Assembly: GCA_009746045.1 (NCBI GenBank)
Contig: RPFO01000406.1
Location: 69,501 to 133,500 of the forward strand
Length of the DNA stretch: 64,000 nt
Reading direction: 5' to 3'
Origin: Mesostigma viride
Taxonomy: Eukaryota > Streptophyta > Mesostigmatophyceae > Mesostigmatales > Mesostigmataceae
The notes beneath the pieces were generated by a model that was not told the origin of the DNA, ran no database searches, and was given only the letters and a program-made list of their open reading frames with translations. Numbering within the stretch: the stretch's first letter is position 1; each line of letters starts with the position of its first letter. This document shows positions 1 through 13,800 of the stretch, piece by piece. A program made the translations under genes and the position numbers.

Positions 1-404
1 AAAAGTAGAAAACGCTCCTACGAAATAGCAGCTGCTATTAAAATGCATCCATCGTAAGTTTACGTATGCTTTGCTTACAAAGTATCCGCAAGCGCTGCGA
101 TGGCTATCGCCACCTCGGTGGCTGCACCAAATAATTATGTTGTCACGCGTTGGCAAGCCAGGCAGACGGGCCGGCAGGTCTTAGCATACAGGTACAGTAA
201 TAACTAATAAGTCACGTTCCAGAGGTGAGAGGCTCCACACGGCCAATTAGTGCGGCCCACATTTCAGTCACAATCAGTTTCAGTAAGTACACGAAAATCT
301 CAAGTACGATTCGGTGGGCCTGGATGGGCTTATACATAAAACTATGTACGAAAAGGACATATAGGCGCGGCGAATAGAGGTTGACGCGGCGAACCTGTGG
401 CCAG

Positions 405-575
405 GCACATGACGCGTGAGGACTTGGTGCACGTCAGACGACCGACGCGAAGCCCAAATTTACGCGTCAGTCGCCTGACGCGCGGCCTAAATTTACGCGT
501 CAGCCGGCTGACGCGCGGGGTAAAATTCCTGACGCGTAAGAGCTGGCGCGTCAGCCCGCTGACGCATGCGTCACG
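405..575. repeat. cluster of GCGTCAG / CTGACGC inverted repeats
   Basis: The 7-mer GCGTCAG and its complement CTGACGC (with ACGCGT variants) recur many times within about 170 bases. They are arranged as head-to-head pairs that could fold into several short hairpins, for example GCGTCAGCCGGCTGACGC. The function is unknown; it may be a decayed minisatellite or a cluster of binding sites inside the intron. Confidence 0.6.
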
Positions 576-592
576 TTACTAAAAACACTGGT

Positions 593-625
593 CCCTACCT
601 GCAGTGCGCGCACGTGGCGCCACAC
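593..625 (-). repeat. second copy of an NBAS exon end with its 5' splice site
   Basis: The last about 25 bases of the upstream exon (GTGTGGCGCCACGTGCGC) and its donor recur 98 bases into the intron, ending in CTGCAG|GTAGGG. The true exon ends CTGCAG|GTGGGG at 697/696. Use of the distal donor would add 98 bases and shift the frame. Confidence 0.6.
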
Positions 626-696
626 GACGGATACTAACCAGTGCTAGATTTAACATCACGATAAAAAACTTCTAGGGTTACTATCAGCCACCCCAC

Positions 697-1840
697 CTGC
701 AGCGTGCGCACGTGGCGCCACACGCGCAGCCACCCGTCGCCGTCCAGCGGGGGCGAGGAGCGCGAGGCGTTCGCAAGCAGCAACCGCAAGAGCTGGGATG
801 CGCCCTGGACATCCACCTCACCACCACCACCGGCAACGTCTGCCGCCGCAGCCCCGTCCCTGTCCCCACCAGCCCCGTCCGCAGGAGAAGAGGCCTGTGC
901 CTGCGACCTGCCAGCCTCCTGCACCGACGTACGCTTCCCCGTCGAGGAAGCCACACTGACATCCGTGCACCAGCCCCGGAAGATGCGTGGGGGGCGGGAG
1001 AGCCTGTAAGGAGCCGACGCCAACAGAATGCCCGCCTCCACGTGGCCCTTGGCCGCGCGCACCTTGTCCCTGAGCTGGGGCAGGGAGGGCCCCTGGCCAG
1101 GCGTTGCGTCCAAGCGCGGCAGCGCCTCGAGCATGGACTTCATAGTGGCAAACTGGGAGACGGCGAACTCGGCGTCGGCGACGCCGCTGGCAGATGGCAC
1201 CTCAGCCAAGTACAGGATTAGTAAGGCCAGCTCGACAATGGTCTTCTCGTCTCCGAGGTAAAACGAGGCACTGCTGCCAGTTGTACCACCCGAGCCACCC
1301 CCAGTGAAAGAATGAACCAAAGCAGAGTTCGAAGCTGCAGAGGAGGTGGAGGCGGGGCCAGACCGGCTGTTTAAGCCGGCACTGCGGGAGGAAGAGGCGG
1401 CGGTGCTGCTGGACCCGGCTGCCGTGACGGCGCGAGAAACTTCGATGATCACGGCAGCGCAGAGTCCGAGGCTCTTTGGGGCGCGTGACAGCAGATAGCG
1501 GCCCAAGAGCCCGCCCAGGGGCGCGGTGCTGCCTGCTTTACCACCACCATCTGTGCTACCCCCATCACCTGCGCCACCGCCGCCGCTGCTGTTGCTACCT
1601 TTGCGGTTGTTTTCATTGCTGGAGTTGAGGCTGGAAGTGGTGGCGGCGGCGTTACTGCTGGCAGAAGTAGCTGCAGATGCGGATGCGCGTGCCAGCAGTG
1701 GGGCGCACCGCTGACGCAGCACGTCGACCACGTTGCCCTCGTGCGAACCTTCTAGCAGCAGGCACAGCCGGGCGTAGTCGTCCAGGGATAGGTACTCGGC
1801 GAGCGAGGTGCTAGCGGCACGGGAGTTTACAGCAGCGCCG
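697..1840 (-). CDS. NBAS: NBAS exon (Sec39 helical region), last exon in window
   Basis: Acceptor CCACCCAG precedes 1840 and donor CAG|GTGGGG follows 697. The exon enters in phase 2 and leaves in phase 0. It encodes 381 full codons, including [20 protein letters not shown] and [20 protein letters not shown]. These align with the NBAS helical segments around LKELQQMKDIEKLRLLM and the following region. Two Ser/Ala/Gly-rich inserts, not present in animals, interrupt it. Confidence 0.82.
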
Positions 1841-4800
1841 CTGGGTGGATGGAAAGGACATATGGGGTGGCGGGGCGCAAGGATGTGTTTGTGGGGGTTG
1901 GCAAAGGCGGCAAGAATGTGGAAGGGGTGGAAAGGACGGGGAGGGGGGGGCGGTGGAGGAGGATAAAGGGGGAGGGAGACGTGTCACTGGCCAACAACGG
2001 ACGTCCTTCGGTCCGATATGTGGAAAGCAACCTTATCCAGTAGACTTTGAGTTAATAGCTAGCAAAGCGATGCCCCAATTGGAGCCGTGCTGAGCTCAGC
2101 ACATGTATGGAAGAGGGAAACTAGGCAACGTACGGGCAAGGGAGGGTATGGATGAGAAAGGGAAGGGAGGGGTGGCTAAAAAGGGGAAAAGAAGAGGGGA
2201 GCGTTGGCTGGACAAGGCCACACAGGGTATTCATCGATGGTATTCGAGGTACTACTGAAGTGGTGGCATTATGAATATTCTCATATTTGGAAGGGCTTGC
2301 CGAACAAGGCCATGACAGAAGGCGCGCAAAAGTGGAAGCAATTGTTGGCGTTTGCGGCCACAGTGCGTGTGCCAACAGAAAGAAAGCATTCAATAGCAAC
2401 TACGATACACCTGAACATGAGCATAGCTGCGACAACTCATGGGTTTAGTCACCGGCGCACGACCTCTACCAACTTCTGGGCATTACGCCATGGTGCATCT
2501 CCTACAAAACCTAAACCCTGTATTCACAATCAGCTAATGCCAAACACTACCTCGCTTGGCGCCGTAGCTATATCATCTCAACCCGAACCTTCATTTGCTC
2601 CGCTAATTGATATATACTAGTACTACTGGTATATATAATTACACCTCATATAGCCTGGTGCTGTGTAGGTGAAACGGAATCTCTGCTCAATGAGTAGCAA
2701 TACAGTTGAGTCCCTATTGAAAGAAATTCTGTAGGAGAAAGTTGTCACCGCGCACCTGAACGTGGCGGCATGCAGGTCGGTGACATGGTCCAACATTGCC
2801 ACCATGCGCTGCCCCTTCCACCCGCGCTCCACCGCCAGAGAGGCGAGCGAGTAGGCGTGCTCCAGCTGGCCGCTGGCCGCGTCCAGCTCGGTGACGCGAG
2901 CCAGAAGCCAGGCCTCCACGTCCTCATCCCCCAGGGGGGGGGCTTCCTCGGGGCCCGTCGTCACGGTAGCCGCCATCACCGCAGAGGGCGCCGGTGCCGT
3001 GGATTTAGTTGAAGGTGTTTGCGACCTGGTTGAGGTGGGACCGGCAGTGGTGGATGAGGGAGCTGGGATGCCAGAAATCCCTGTGGTAGAGTGTCCTGTG
3101 GTGGAAACTCCCGTCAAGGCCAGCGCGTCCTCTTCTGTCAGCCGTAGCATTTCCTCGGTCGCCAACATAGGGTCAAACGGCAGCACTGGGGAGATGGAGT
3201 TGCTGGCATCCAGGCCATCTACGGTAGCCGCCGTGCGATCTGGGCCCGCGGCTGGTTGCAGGGCGGAGATGACCCCGCGCGCTCGTTGCGTCGACAGCAG
3301 TGCACACGCCCGCTGGCACTCGACCCAGTCAGCCCGCCGCCGCAGGGGGGAGCTCGCGTAGGGCCCCGCCTTGCTGGCGCCCACGTGCGGCAGCGGCAGC
3401 ATCACCCGGTACCTGATGGCGGTAGAGACAGGGGTTAGGGTGATAGCAAATTAAACAGGGTGATAGTAAATTTATTTAAAAAACGGAACAAGACAAAAGG
3501 AGCAAGACATTGGCGAGAGAGAACAGCGAGGATCTGCATGATTGAGGGCCAGCGAGGGGAGAAGAACCCCTCTTGCCACTTATAGCTCCGCATGAAGCCA
3601 CTAATGGAATCAAGCTTGATCATGTGACGCGGTCACGAAGACTAGGAGACGATTACTGTTCACTTCAGGATGTCTCCAATGCTCCCCAACCATGGCGCAG
3701 ATACCTCATCATGGACCTACTATCAGTCACAACCCCGTTCAGTCACACAACACCCGCAAAAATCCCCAAACCAACTGCCTACTGCCGATGGGCCCGATAT
3801 GTTCATACTACATTACAAACTCACTCCCAAGACATCCCCACATCCACCCCCAACTACTACCCCCCACAAATACCTCCCACTATTACCCCCACCGTCACTC
3901 CCCCCGACAAATCCCCAGAATAACCCTCCACCATGATCGCACCCCACACCATCCTACACCCCACTCCACCCCCCACCCCACTCACTTGTATGGTGGCACG
4001 GAGACAGGAATGGCAGCTCCCTACTCGCTTGTACAGTGAGAACGCCGCAACCATCATCCCCCCCCCACTCACTTGTATGGGGACACGGTCTCAGGAATCG
4101 CCTGCAGGACCCGCAACAAGAGCCGCCCGCCGCCCGCACAAAACACGCGGCGGTGACGGTGCCAGAGCACCTCGAGCGAGTGCACGTCGGCGGTCGTTGC
4201 GTACGCCATCGCAACAACGGGCAGCGGCGTGTCCCTCAGCGCCGCGAACGCCTCGGGGTCGTACTTGCCGTGGCGCAGCGCCAGGGAGGTCTCCAGGGTG
4301 TCGCGCAGCTGCAGCGCCCGCAGGCGCCACGCCAGCTGGCGCAGGACGTCCTCGCTGACATCGCCCGCTGACGTCACCTCACCAGCGGCTCCCACTGCCT
4401 CGGGTCCGCTGGACTTGGGCCCCCCGCTGGCATCCTTGGCGGCTACCCCCTTTGTCGTACTGGTGCCTTTCTCGTCATCTTCCTCCTCATCCTCCTCGTC
4501 TTCATCTTCGTCGTCATCGTCATCACTTTCTTCTTCGTTAGCCTTGGCAGCCTAGCATCATGCCAACCGGTTGCGCACAAACAGGCATGCACATGGGCAA
4601 AGGATAAAGTATCAATTATACAACAAACGCTTGTTAACGCGTGCCTCTATTAACGTTAGTCACAAGCAACCGAAAGCTGGTCTGCAAAAAGTGCCATAAA
4701 AAGTGCCATGAAGCCCAGTACACATGTGCAGGACACTGGTAGGCAGTCAGCTGCCCCTGTCCAAACAATGTCAGGAGCAGGTGCATTGCACGCAAAATAA

Positions 4801-7800
4801 CGGTACTCCCCGAACCATCTACCCATTACTTGTAGAGCTAGGTGAAGCAACGAGCTAGTAGTGCAGCCGTGGGGTATACTTATGCGATGTGCCCAAGGCT
4901 TATTTCTACAAGTGCCATGCCCAAGCCGAATGACCAAGCAGCGCATGAGGGAAGCGATGCTGAGCCATCCACCACTGGGAAAATGCCAGAAACTGCCGTC
5001 GGTCCAGGATATTTGTATTTATTATGTTTAATTGATAATTCACAAGATGCCCTTCCTGCAGGCTAGGGACATCGCATCGAAGAGAAAAAACAAAGACAAA
5101 GACCTCATTTCTAGACCCCATTTTTCAGAGGAGGAAATGACCCCATCTCCTATCTGGGCGCCACCATCTGCATAATGCTAGCATACAAACTGTTGCCCTA
5201 CTCCCGCACGCCACCCTACCCCTCGCATCCTACCAAACCATTGCGTGTGTTTCATCCTTGCACGCCTGCTCACCCATCACTCTTGCCCTGCCCCCCTGAA
5301 CCATAGCTTGCGTTTATACCAAGCAGACCTAGCCTTGGCCTACACTACGATATTTAGTCTGTTATACGAATCTCATCATCACTTCAAAAGGGTTCATAAT
5401 CACTTTAGAAAGGCTGCTATTGTAAGCTTCACTCTCCCACCACCCGCTCACCCTCATCCTTTCCTCCCACCGCGCGCCCGCTCACCCTCATTTTCTCCTC
5501 CGCGTCGAACCCCCCCTCGCTGTACGCGCGCTCCGTCTCCTTGATCACGTGCTCCAGCAACGCGCGCTGGCCCTCCACGGTGTCCGCCACGCGCGTCAGC
5601 GCCTGCGCCATCGCCCACGTCTTGTCCGACACCTTGGCGAGGCTGTTGGCAATCGCGCCGCGGTCGATGGTGTCGGATGCCAGCCACCTGAGGGGGACGG
5701 GGTCAATGCGTTAAGGGGTGGGGTGGGGTTGCATTGGGGTCAAGCCTTTTGGTTTATCCAGGGTCAAGGGGTGAGGGTCAGAGGGTCGCATGCATGGGGG
5801 GGATGGCAATAAGCAACGTGATTACCGAGGGTATGACAAGGATGACGAAAGGCCACCTGGGGGTTAACGGTTTGACAGGAAGGAAGGTTCAAGCATGGGA
5901 TCAAGCTTGGGGGGTAAGCGATGGCTTTCGCACCGCAGCCACTCTCATGGTACAGTTCGGATGTTATAGAGGACCAGCAGGCCACGCGCATGAGGAGGGG
6001 CCATCGGGCCACCGAATGGATTCGTTCTCTCATTCCTTCACAATTCTGCGTTGGGATCGGGTACTGGCCATGGCGCCAAGTGCACAAGGTCCAAACGGAC
6101 CGAAGGTAAAAGTTCATACTACTCAAACATCCTATCCATGTCACATCAACCTCATAGCATCATCCTCAAAACATCTCACCGATACGCGCCGCTGCGCGCC
6201 ACCTGGAGTTGTCCGCAAGCCCGACAAGAGATGACTGGGAAATTTGTGGTACGATACTGGATTCGAGCCCAGGACCTCTCGCATGATTTCGCGACGGTCG
6301 GCATCTCCTGATCCGAACGCATCCCAACTCCCAAGCTGTAGCCCAACTGCGAAAAAGTGATGACGCCTCTTGTACCCATTCAATATGTTTACATCCAACG
6401 GGCCATGTTTATTTCCTATAGGCCGTGTTTACATCCCATGCATATCTAGTCATGTGGCCTAAGCCCCCGCCCAAAGCGGTCCACGGTGTCGTGGTCGACA
6501 CCAACCAACCCATGATGAGCTACAGTCACCTAGTGTCACCTGCTGTGACCTGCTATCACCTGTCACCTACTGTAACCTGCTATCACCTGCCATCTTCTGT
6601 CACCTACTATCACCTGTCACCTTCTGTAACCTGCTATCACCTGTCACCTTCTGTCACCTGCTATCACCTGTCATCTTCTGTCACCTGCTATCACCTGTCA
6701 CCTTCTGTAACCTGCTATCACCTGCCATCTTCTGTCACCTGCTATCACCTGCCATCTTCTGTCACCTGCTATCACCTGTCATCTTCTGTCACCTGCTATC
6801 ACCTGCCATCTTCTGTAACCTGCTATCACCTGTCATCTTCTGTCACCTGCTATCACCTGTCATCTTCTGTCACCTGCTATCACCTGCCATCTTCTGTCAC
6901 CTGCTATCACCTGCCATCTTCTGTCACCTGCTATCACCTGTCATCTTCTGTCACCTGCTATCACCTGTCATCTTCTGTTACCTGCTATCACCTGCCATCT
7001 TCTGTCACCTGCTATCACCTGTCATCTTCTGTCACCTGCTATCACCTGTCATCTTCTGTCACCTGCTATCACCTGTCATCTTCTGTAACCTGCTATCACC
7101 TGTCATCTTCTGTGACCTGCTATCACCTGCCATCTTCTGTCACCTGCTATCACCTGTCATCTTCTGTAACCTGCTATCACCTGCCATCTTCTGTCACCTG
7201 CTATCACCTGTCATCTTCTGTCACCTGCTATCACCTGTCATCTTCTGTCACCTGCTATCACCTGTCACCTACTGTAACCTGCTATCACCTGCCATCTTCT
7301 GTCACCTGCTATCACCTGCCATCTTCTGTCACCTGCTATCACCTGTCACCTTCTGTAACCTGCTATCACCTGCCATCTTCTGTCACCTGCTATCACCTGC
7401 CATCTTCTGTCACCTGCTATCACCTGCCATCTTCTGTCACCTGCTATCACCTGCCATCTTCTGTCACCTGCTATCACCTGTCATCTTCTGTCACCTGCTA
7501 TCACCTGTCATCTTCTGTCACCTGCTATCACCTGTCACCTTCTGTAACCTGCTATCACCTGCCATCTTCTGTCACCTGCTATCACCTGTCATCTTCTGTC
7601 ACCTGCTATCACCTGTCATCTTCTGTCACCTGCTATCACCTGTCATCTTCTGTGACCTGCTATCACCTGTCATCTTCTGTCACCTGCTATCACCTGCCAT
7701 CTTCTGTCACCTGCTATCACCTGTCATCTTCTGTAACCTGCTATCACCTGCCATCTTCTGTCACCTGCTATCACCTGTCATCTTCTGTAACCTGCTATCA

Positions 7801-10800
7801 CCTGTCATCTTCTGTCACCTGCTATCACCTGTCACCTTCTGTCACCTGCTATCACCTGTCATCTTCTGTAACCTGCTATCACCTGCCATCTTCTGTAACC
7901 TGCTATCACCTGTCATCTTCTGTGACCTGCTATCACCTGTCATCTTCTGTCACCTGCTATCACCTGTCATCTTCTGTCACCTGCTATCACCTGCCATCTT
8001 CTGTGACCTGCTATCACCTGTCATCTTCTGTCACCTGCTATCACCTGTCATCTTCTGTCACCTGCTATCACCTGTCATCTTCTGTCACCTAGTATCACCT
8101 GTCATCTTCTGTCACCTGCTATCACCTGTCATCTTCTGTTACCTGCTATCACCTGCCATCTTCTGTCACCTGCTATCACCTGCCATCTTCTGTCACCTGC
8201 TATCACCTGCCATCTTCTGTCACCTGCTATCACCTGTCATCTTCTGTCACCTGCTATCACCTGCCATCTTCTGTAACCTGCTATCACCTGTCATCTTCTG
8301 TCACCTGCTATCACCTGTCATCTACTGTAACCTGCTATCACCTGTCATCTTCTGTCACCTGCTATCACCTGTCATCTTCTGTCACCTGCTATCACCTGTC
8401 ATCTTCTGTCACCTGCTATCACCTGTCATCTACTGTAACCTGCTATCACCTGTCATCTTCTGTCACCTGCTATCACCTGCCATCTTCTGTCACCTGCTAT
8501 CACCTGCCATCTTCTGTCACCTGCTATCACCTGTCACCTACTGTAACCTGCTATCACCTGTCATCTTCTGTCACCTGCTATCACCTGTCATCTTCTATCA
8601 CCTGCTATCACCTGCTATCTTCTGTAACCTGCTATCACCTGTCATCTTCTGTCACCTGCTATCACCTGTCATCTTCTGTCACCTGCTATCACCTGCCATC
8701 TTCTGTCACCTGCTATCACCTGTCATCTTCTGTCACCTGCTATCACCTGTCATCTTCTGTAACCTACTATCACCTGCCATCTTCTGTCACCTGCTATCAC
8801 CTGCCATCTTCTGTCACCTGCTATCACCTGTCATCTTCTGTAACCTGCTATCACCTGCCATCTTCTGTCACCTGCTATCACCTGTCATCTTCTGTCACCT
8901 GCTATCACCTCTCATCTTCTGTCACCTGCTATCACCTGTCATCTTCTGTCACCTAGTATCACCTGTCATCTTCTGTCACCTGCTATCACCTCTCATCTTC
9001 TGTCACCTGCTATCACCTGCCATCTTCTGTAACCTACTATCACCTGTCATCTTCTGTCACCTACTATCACCTGTCATCTTCTGTCACCTGCTATCACCTG
9101 TCATCTTCTGTAACCTGCTATCACCTGCCATCTTCTGTAACCTGCTATCACCTGCCATCTTCTGTCACCTGCTATCACCTGTCATCTTCTGTAACCTGCT
9201 ATCACCTGCCATCTTCTGTCACCTGCTATCACCTGCCATCTTCTGTCACCTGCTATCACCTGTCATCTACTTTATCCAAACCGCATGTGCACATCCTGTA
9301 TACATCCACACGTATGCCACCCCTGGCGCAGTGCACGTCGCGGTCGACACGAATCACCCATCCTGTCTACGCCCACCGGGCGCGTCTTATGCCCCACCTG
9401 GCACGGTGCACGGCGTCGCGGTCCAAGCCGTATCGGTTGCACAGCAGCGTGGCCGCGCCCCACTCCTCGGCCGCCAGGTGGCGCGCTAGCATCTGCTCGG
9501 CGCTGCGCTGGACCACCGCAACGAGCCGCCACTTGAGGACGCGGGGGGCAGCTGGTGTGTGTGTGTGTGGGGGGGGAGAACACGGCCGGAGAAGTGGGAG
9601 GGGAGGGCAGTTCCAACAACAGCACACCAGACGTATGCTCCCCGGTCAGTCCACCGAGGATGTATTGGGGAAGAAGCGATGCCATAAAATGTACCGCATG
9701 CCGTGCTGAAATCTGTACATGTGGCCGCATGGCATGAATGATTAAGCCATTTAACACAAGCGCATCTAGGTATGAGGGCAATGATGCTATTAGGGACGCA
9801 AAACCACTATGGCTTTGCAAGGCTAGCCCTTTTTAGGACTGTAGTGACCAGTATAGAGACCAATGGGTCTAGTACAGTATACTACGGCTTTGCAAGGCAC
9901 CCCCTTTTTAGGACTGTAGTGACCAGTATAGTGACCAAGGGGTCTAGTACAGTATACTACGGCTTTGCCAGGCAAGCGTTGGACTGTTAAAATGGTGCAA
10001 GCGAGCACGATGATGCCTTGCACGCGTCGTCGTCCACATACGAGACAAGACAGAAGTTTCAACAGTACCAAAAAAATGTATACAACCAAACCATTAATAG
10101 AACAAAACTATCTATGTAACCAAATCATCCTTGCCCCACCGCCCATCCTTGCACCAGAACAAGCCATGCCGCGTCTAGATGACAGCCGCTCTGGACCCGA
10201 TCAAGGCCTCGCGGATAGCACGGCCATGACAGCAGCCCTAGAGAAGCACCCCTCGTTCCACCAACGCATCCCTCGTTCCACGGCCAGTAATCCGATCACC
10301 ACCATTCGTACCATCATCGCCGTCCGTGGCCGCCCCCCGTGGCCGTTTGCGGCCCACCAGCCGGCCCCACACGCCGCCACCTGTCCCCTCCTCGGCCTCC
10401 TCGGCCCGGTCGCTCATGTCCATGCCCGCAAATGCAGCCTGCGCGAGGCCCCGCAGGTGTCGCGTAGACTCCTCCTCCTCCTCTTCCTCCTTCTCCTCCT
10501 CTTCCTCCTCTTCCTCCTCCTCCTCCTTGCCTTCTTTAACCTGCTCCCCCCTCTTGTCCTTGTCCTTGCCGCCTCCTTTGTTTGTGCCCCCCTCGCTGGT
10601 ACCCGGTTTCTTGCGTTTCTTCGCGCCATCTGGCAGTGCGTGAGCGAGGGCACATCGGCAGAGCATCACATGATGAGAGGGGGAGACGGCAGTATTAACA
10701 AACTAATGCAACACAATCACGTGACAGGAGACAGGGGACAGGGGATGCGGACACAGAAGGGCCATGGATCAGTGGGACGTTAGCAAACCAAAGCGCATGG

Positions 10801-13800
10801 CTACACACGTGCTCAGCTGATTGTATGGTTGACATTACATGGAAAATGCATGGGTCATTGCCGCCCAGGCATGGCCCCTTCGGAGCTGGAGAGCATTGAG
10901 TCCTTTGTTTCCATGCTTATGCACGTGCTAGGCCAGGTATGCATGAGCCGTCACCATGGCACAATATACGACTAGAGAATGGTGAGCGTTTTTGCATGCT
11001 GGATCGTTTGCGACAATCACTGTGGTGGACATAGGACGACCATGCGCACACCCCACGCTGGAACACCCGTTCCCTCATCCACCGTTCCCTCATCACACAC
11101 CCCACGCTGGAACACCCGTTCCCTCATCCACCGTTCCCTCATCACACACCCCACGCTGGAACACCCGTTCCCTCATCCACCGTTCCCTCATCACACACCC
11201 CACGCTGGAACACCCGTTCCCTCATCCACCGTTCCCTCATCACACACCCCACGCTGGAACACCCGTTCCCTCATCCACCGTTCCCTCATGCGCACACCCC
11301 ACGCTGGAACACCCGTTCCCTCATCCACCGTTCCCTCATCACACACCCCACGCTGGAACACCCGTTCCCTCATCCACCGTTCCCTCATGCGCACACCCCA
11401 CGCTGGAACACCCGTTCCCTCATCCACCGTTCCCTCATCACACACCCCACGCTGGAACACCCGTTCCCTCATCCCCCGTTCCCTCATCACACACCCCACG
11501 CTGGAACACCCGTTCCCTCATCCACCGTTCCCTCATCACACACCCCACGCTGGAACACCCGTTCCCTCATCCACCGTTCCCTCATCACACACCCCACGCT
11601 GGAACACCCGTTCCCTCATCCACCGTTCCCTCATCACACACCCCACGCTGGAACACCCGTTCCCTCATCCACCGTTCCCTCATCACACACCCCACGCTGG
11701 AACACCCGTTCCCTCATCCACCGTTCCCTCATCACACACCCCACGCTGGAACACCCGTTCCCTCATCCACCGTTCCCTCATCACACACCCCACGCTGGAA
11801 CACCCGTTCCCTCATCCACCGTTCCCTCATGCGCACACCCCACGCTGGAACACCCGTTCCCTCATCCCCGTTCCCTCATCGCACACCCCACGCTGGAACA
11901 CCCGTTCCCTCATCCACCGTTCCCTCATCACACACCCCACGCTGGAACACCCGTTCCCTCATCCACCGTTCCCTCATCACACACCCCACGCTGGAACACC
12001 CGTTCCCTCATCCACCGTTCCCTCATCGCACACCCCACGCTGGAACACCCGTTCCCTCATCCACCGTTCCCTCATCACACACCCCACGCTGGAACACCCG
12101 TTCCCTCATCCACCGTTCCCTCATCACACACCCCACGCTGGAACACCCGTTCCCTCATCCACCGTTCCCTCATCACACACCCCACGCTTGAACACCCGTT
12201 CCCTCATCCACCGTTCCCTCATCACACACCCCACGCTGGAACACCCGTTCCCTCATCCACCGTTCCCTCATCACACACCCCACGCTGGAACACCCGTTCC
12301 CTCATCCCCCGTTCCCTCATGCGCACACCCCACGCTGGAACACCCGTTCCCTCATCCACCGTTCCCTCATGCACACACCCCACGCTGGAACACCCGTTCC
12401 CTCATCCACCGTTCCCTCATCACACACCCCACGCTGGAACACCCGTTCCCTCATCCCCCGTTCCCTCATCACACACCCCACGCTGGAACACCCGTTCCCT
12501 CATCCACCGTTCCCTCATCACACACCCCACGCTGGAACACCCGTTCCCTCATCCACCGTTCCCTCATGCGCACACCCCACGCTGGAACACCCGTTCCCTC
12601 ATCCCCCGTTCCCTCATCGCACACCCCACGCTGGAACACCCGTTCCCTCATCCACCGTTCCCTCATCACACACCCCACGCTGGAACACCCGTTCCCTCAT
12701 CCACCGTTCCCTCATCACACACCCCACGCTGGAACACCCGTTCCCTCATCCACCGTTCCCTCATCGCACACCCCACGCTGGAACACCCGTTCCCTCATCC
12801 ACCGTTCCCTCATCACACACCCCACGCTGGAACACCCGTTCCCTCATCCCCGTTCCCTCATCACACACCCCACGCTGGAACACCCGTTCCCTCATCCACC
12901 GTTCCCTCATCACACACCCCACGCTGGAACACCCGTTCCCTCATCCACCGTTCCCTCATCACACACCCCACGCTGGAACACCCGTTCCCTCATCCACCGT
13001 TCCCTCATCACACACCCCACGCTGGAACACCCGTTCCCTCATCCACCGTTCCCTCATCACACACCCCACGCTGGAACACCCGTTCCCTCATCCACCGTTC
13101 CCTCATCGCACACCCCACGCTGGAACACCCGTTCCCTCATCCACCGTTCCCTCATGCGCACACCCCACGCTGGAACACCCGTTCCCTCATCCACCGTTCC
13201 CTCATCACACACCCCACGCTGGAACACCCGTTCCCTCATCCACCGTTCCCTCATCACACACCCCACGCTGGAACACCCGTTCCCTCATCCACCGTTCCCT
13301 CATCACACACCCCACGCTGGAACACCCGTTCCCTCATCCACCGTTCCCTCATCACACACCCCACGCTGGAACACCCGTTCCCTCATCCCCGTTCCCTCAT
13401 CACACACCCCACGCTGGAACACCCGTTCCCTCATCCCCCGTTCCCTCATCACACACCCCACGCTGGAACACCCGTTCCCTCATCCACCGTTCCCTCATCA
13501 CACACCCCACGCTGGAACACCCGTTCCCTCATCCACCGTTCCCTCATCACACACCCCACGCTGGAACACCCGTTCCCTCATCCACCGTTCCCTCATCACA
13601 CACCCCACGCTGGAACACCCGTTCCCTCATCCACCGTTCCCTCATGCACACACCCCACGCTGGAACACCCGTTCCCTCATCCACCGTTCCCTCATCACAC
13701 ACCCCACGCTGGAACACCCGTTCCCTCATCCACCGTTCCCTCATCACACACCCCACGCTGGAACACCCGTTCCCTCATCCACCGTTCCCTCATCACACAC

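Larger units (their letters stand above)
1..696. other. NBAS intron after the last visible exon; no other gene seen
   Basis: This stretch lies downstream, in the direction of transcription, of the donor at 696-695. I see no further NBAS exon here, so the intron continues past the window edge. It contains the GCGTCAG repeat cluster and a second copy of the exon end described separately. Confidence 0.5.

Noticed and set aside
634-1009. Several plus-strand ORFs of 90-170 residues over the last NBAS exon
   Set aside because: They are shadows of the GC-rich NBAS exon on the opposite strand, with Arg/Pro/Ala-rich out-of-frame composition.
6240-6330. tRNA-like sequence on the minus strand (CTGGGCTCGAATCCAG with an upstream stem)
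   Set aside because: A T-arm-like motif is present, but no matching acceptor stem or D-arm was found, and the possible anticodon loop has the wrong size. It could be a tRNA-derived remnant at most.
6425-8092. 555-residue plus-strand ORF of CYHLSSSVT repeats
   Set aside because: It is a by-product of the 27-bp satellite, whose period is a multiple of three. It lies inside an NBAS intron on the opposite strand and has no non-repeat coding sequence.
6527-9271. CRISPR-like array
   Set aside because: The units are contiguous 27-base tandem repeats with no unique spacers, inside a eukaryotic intron.
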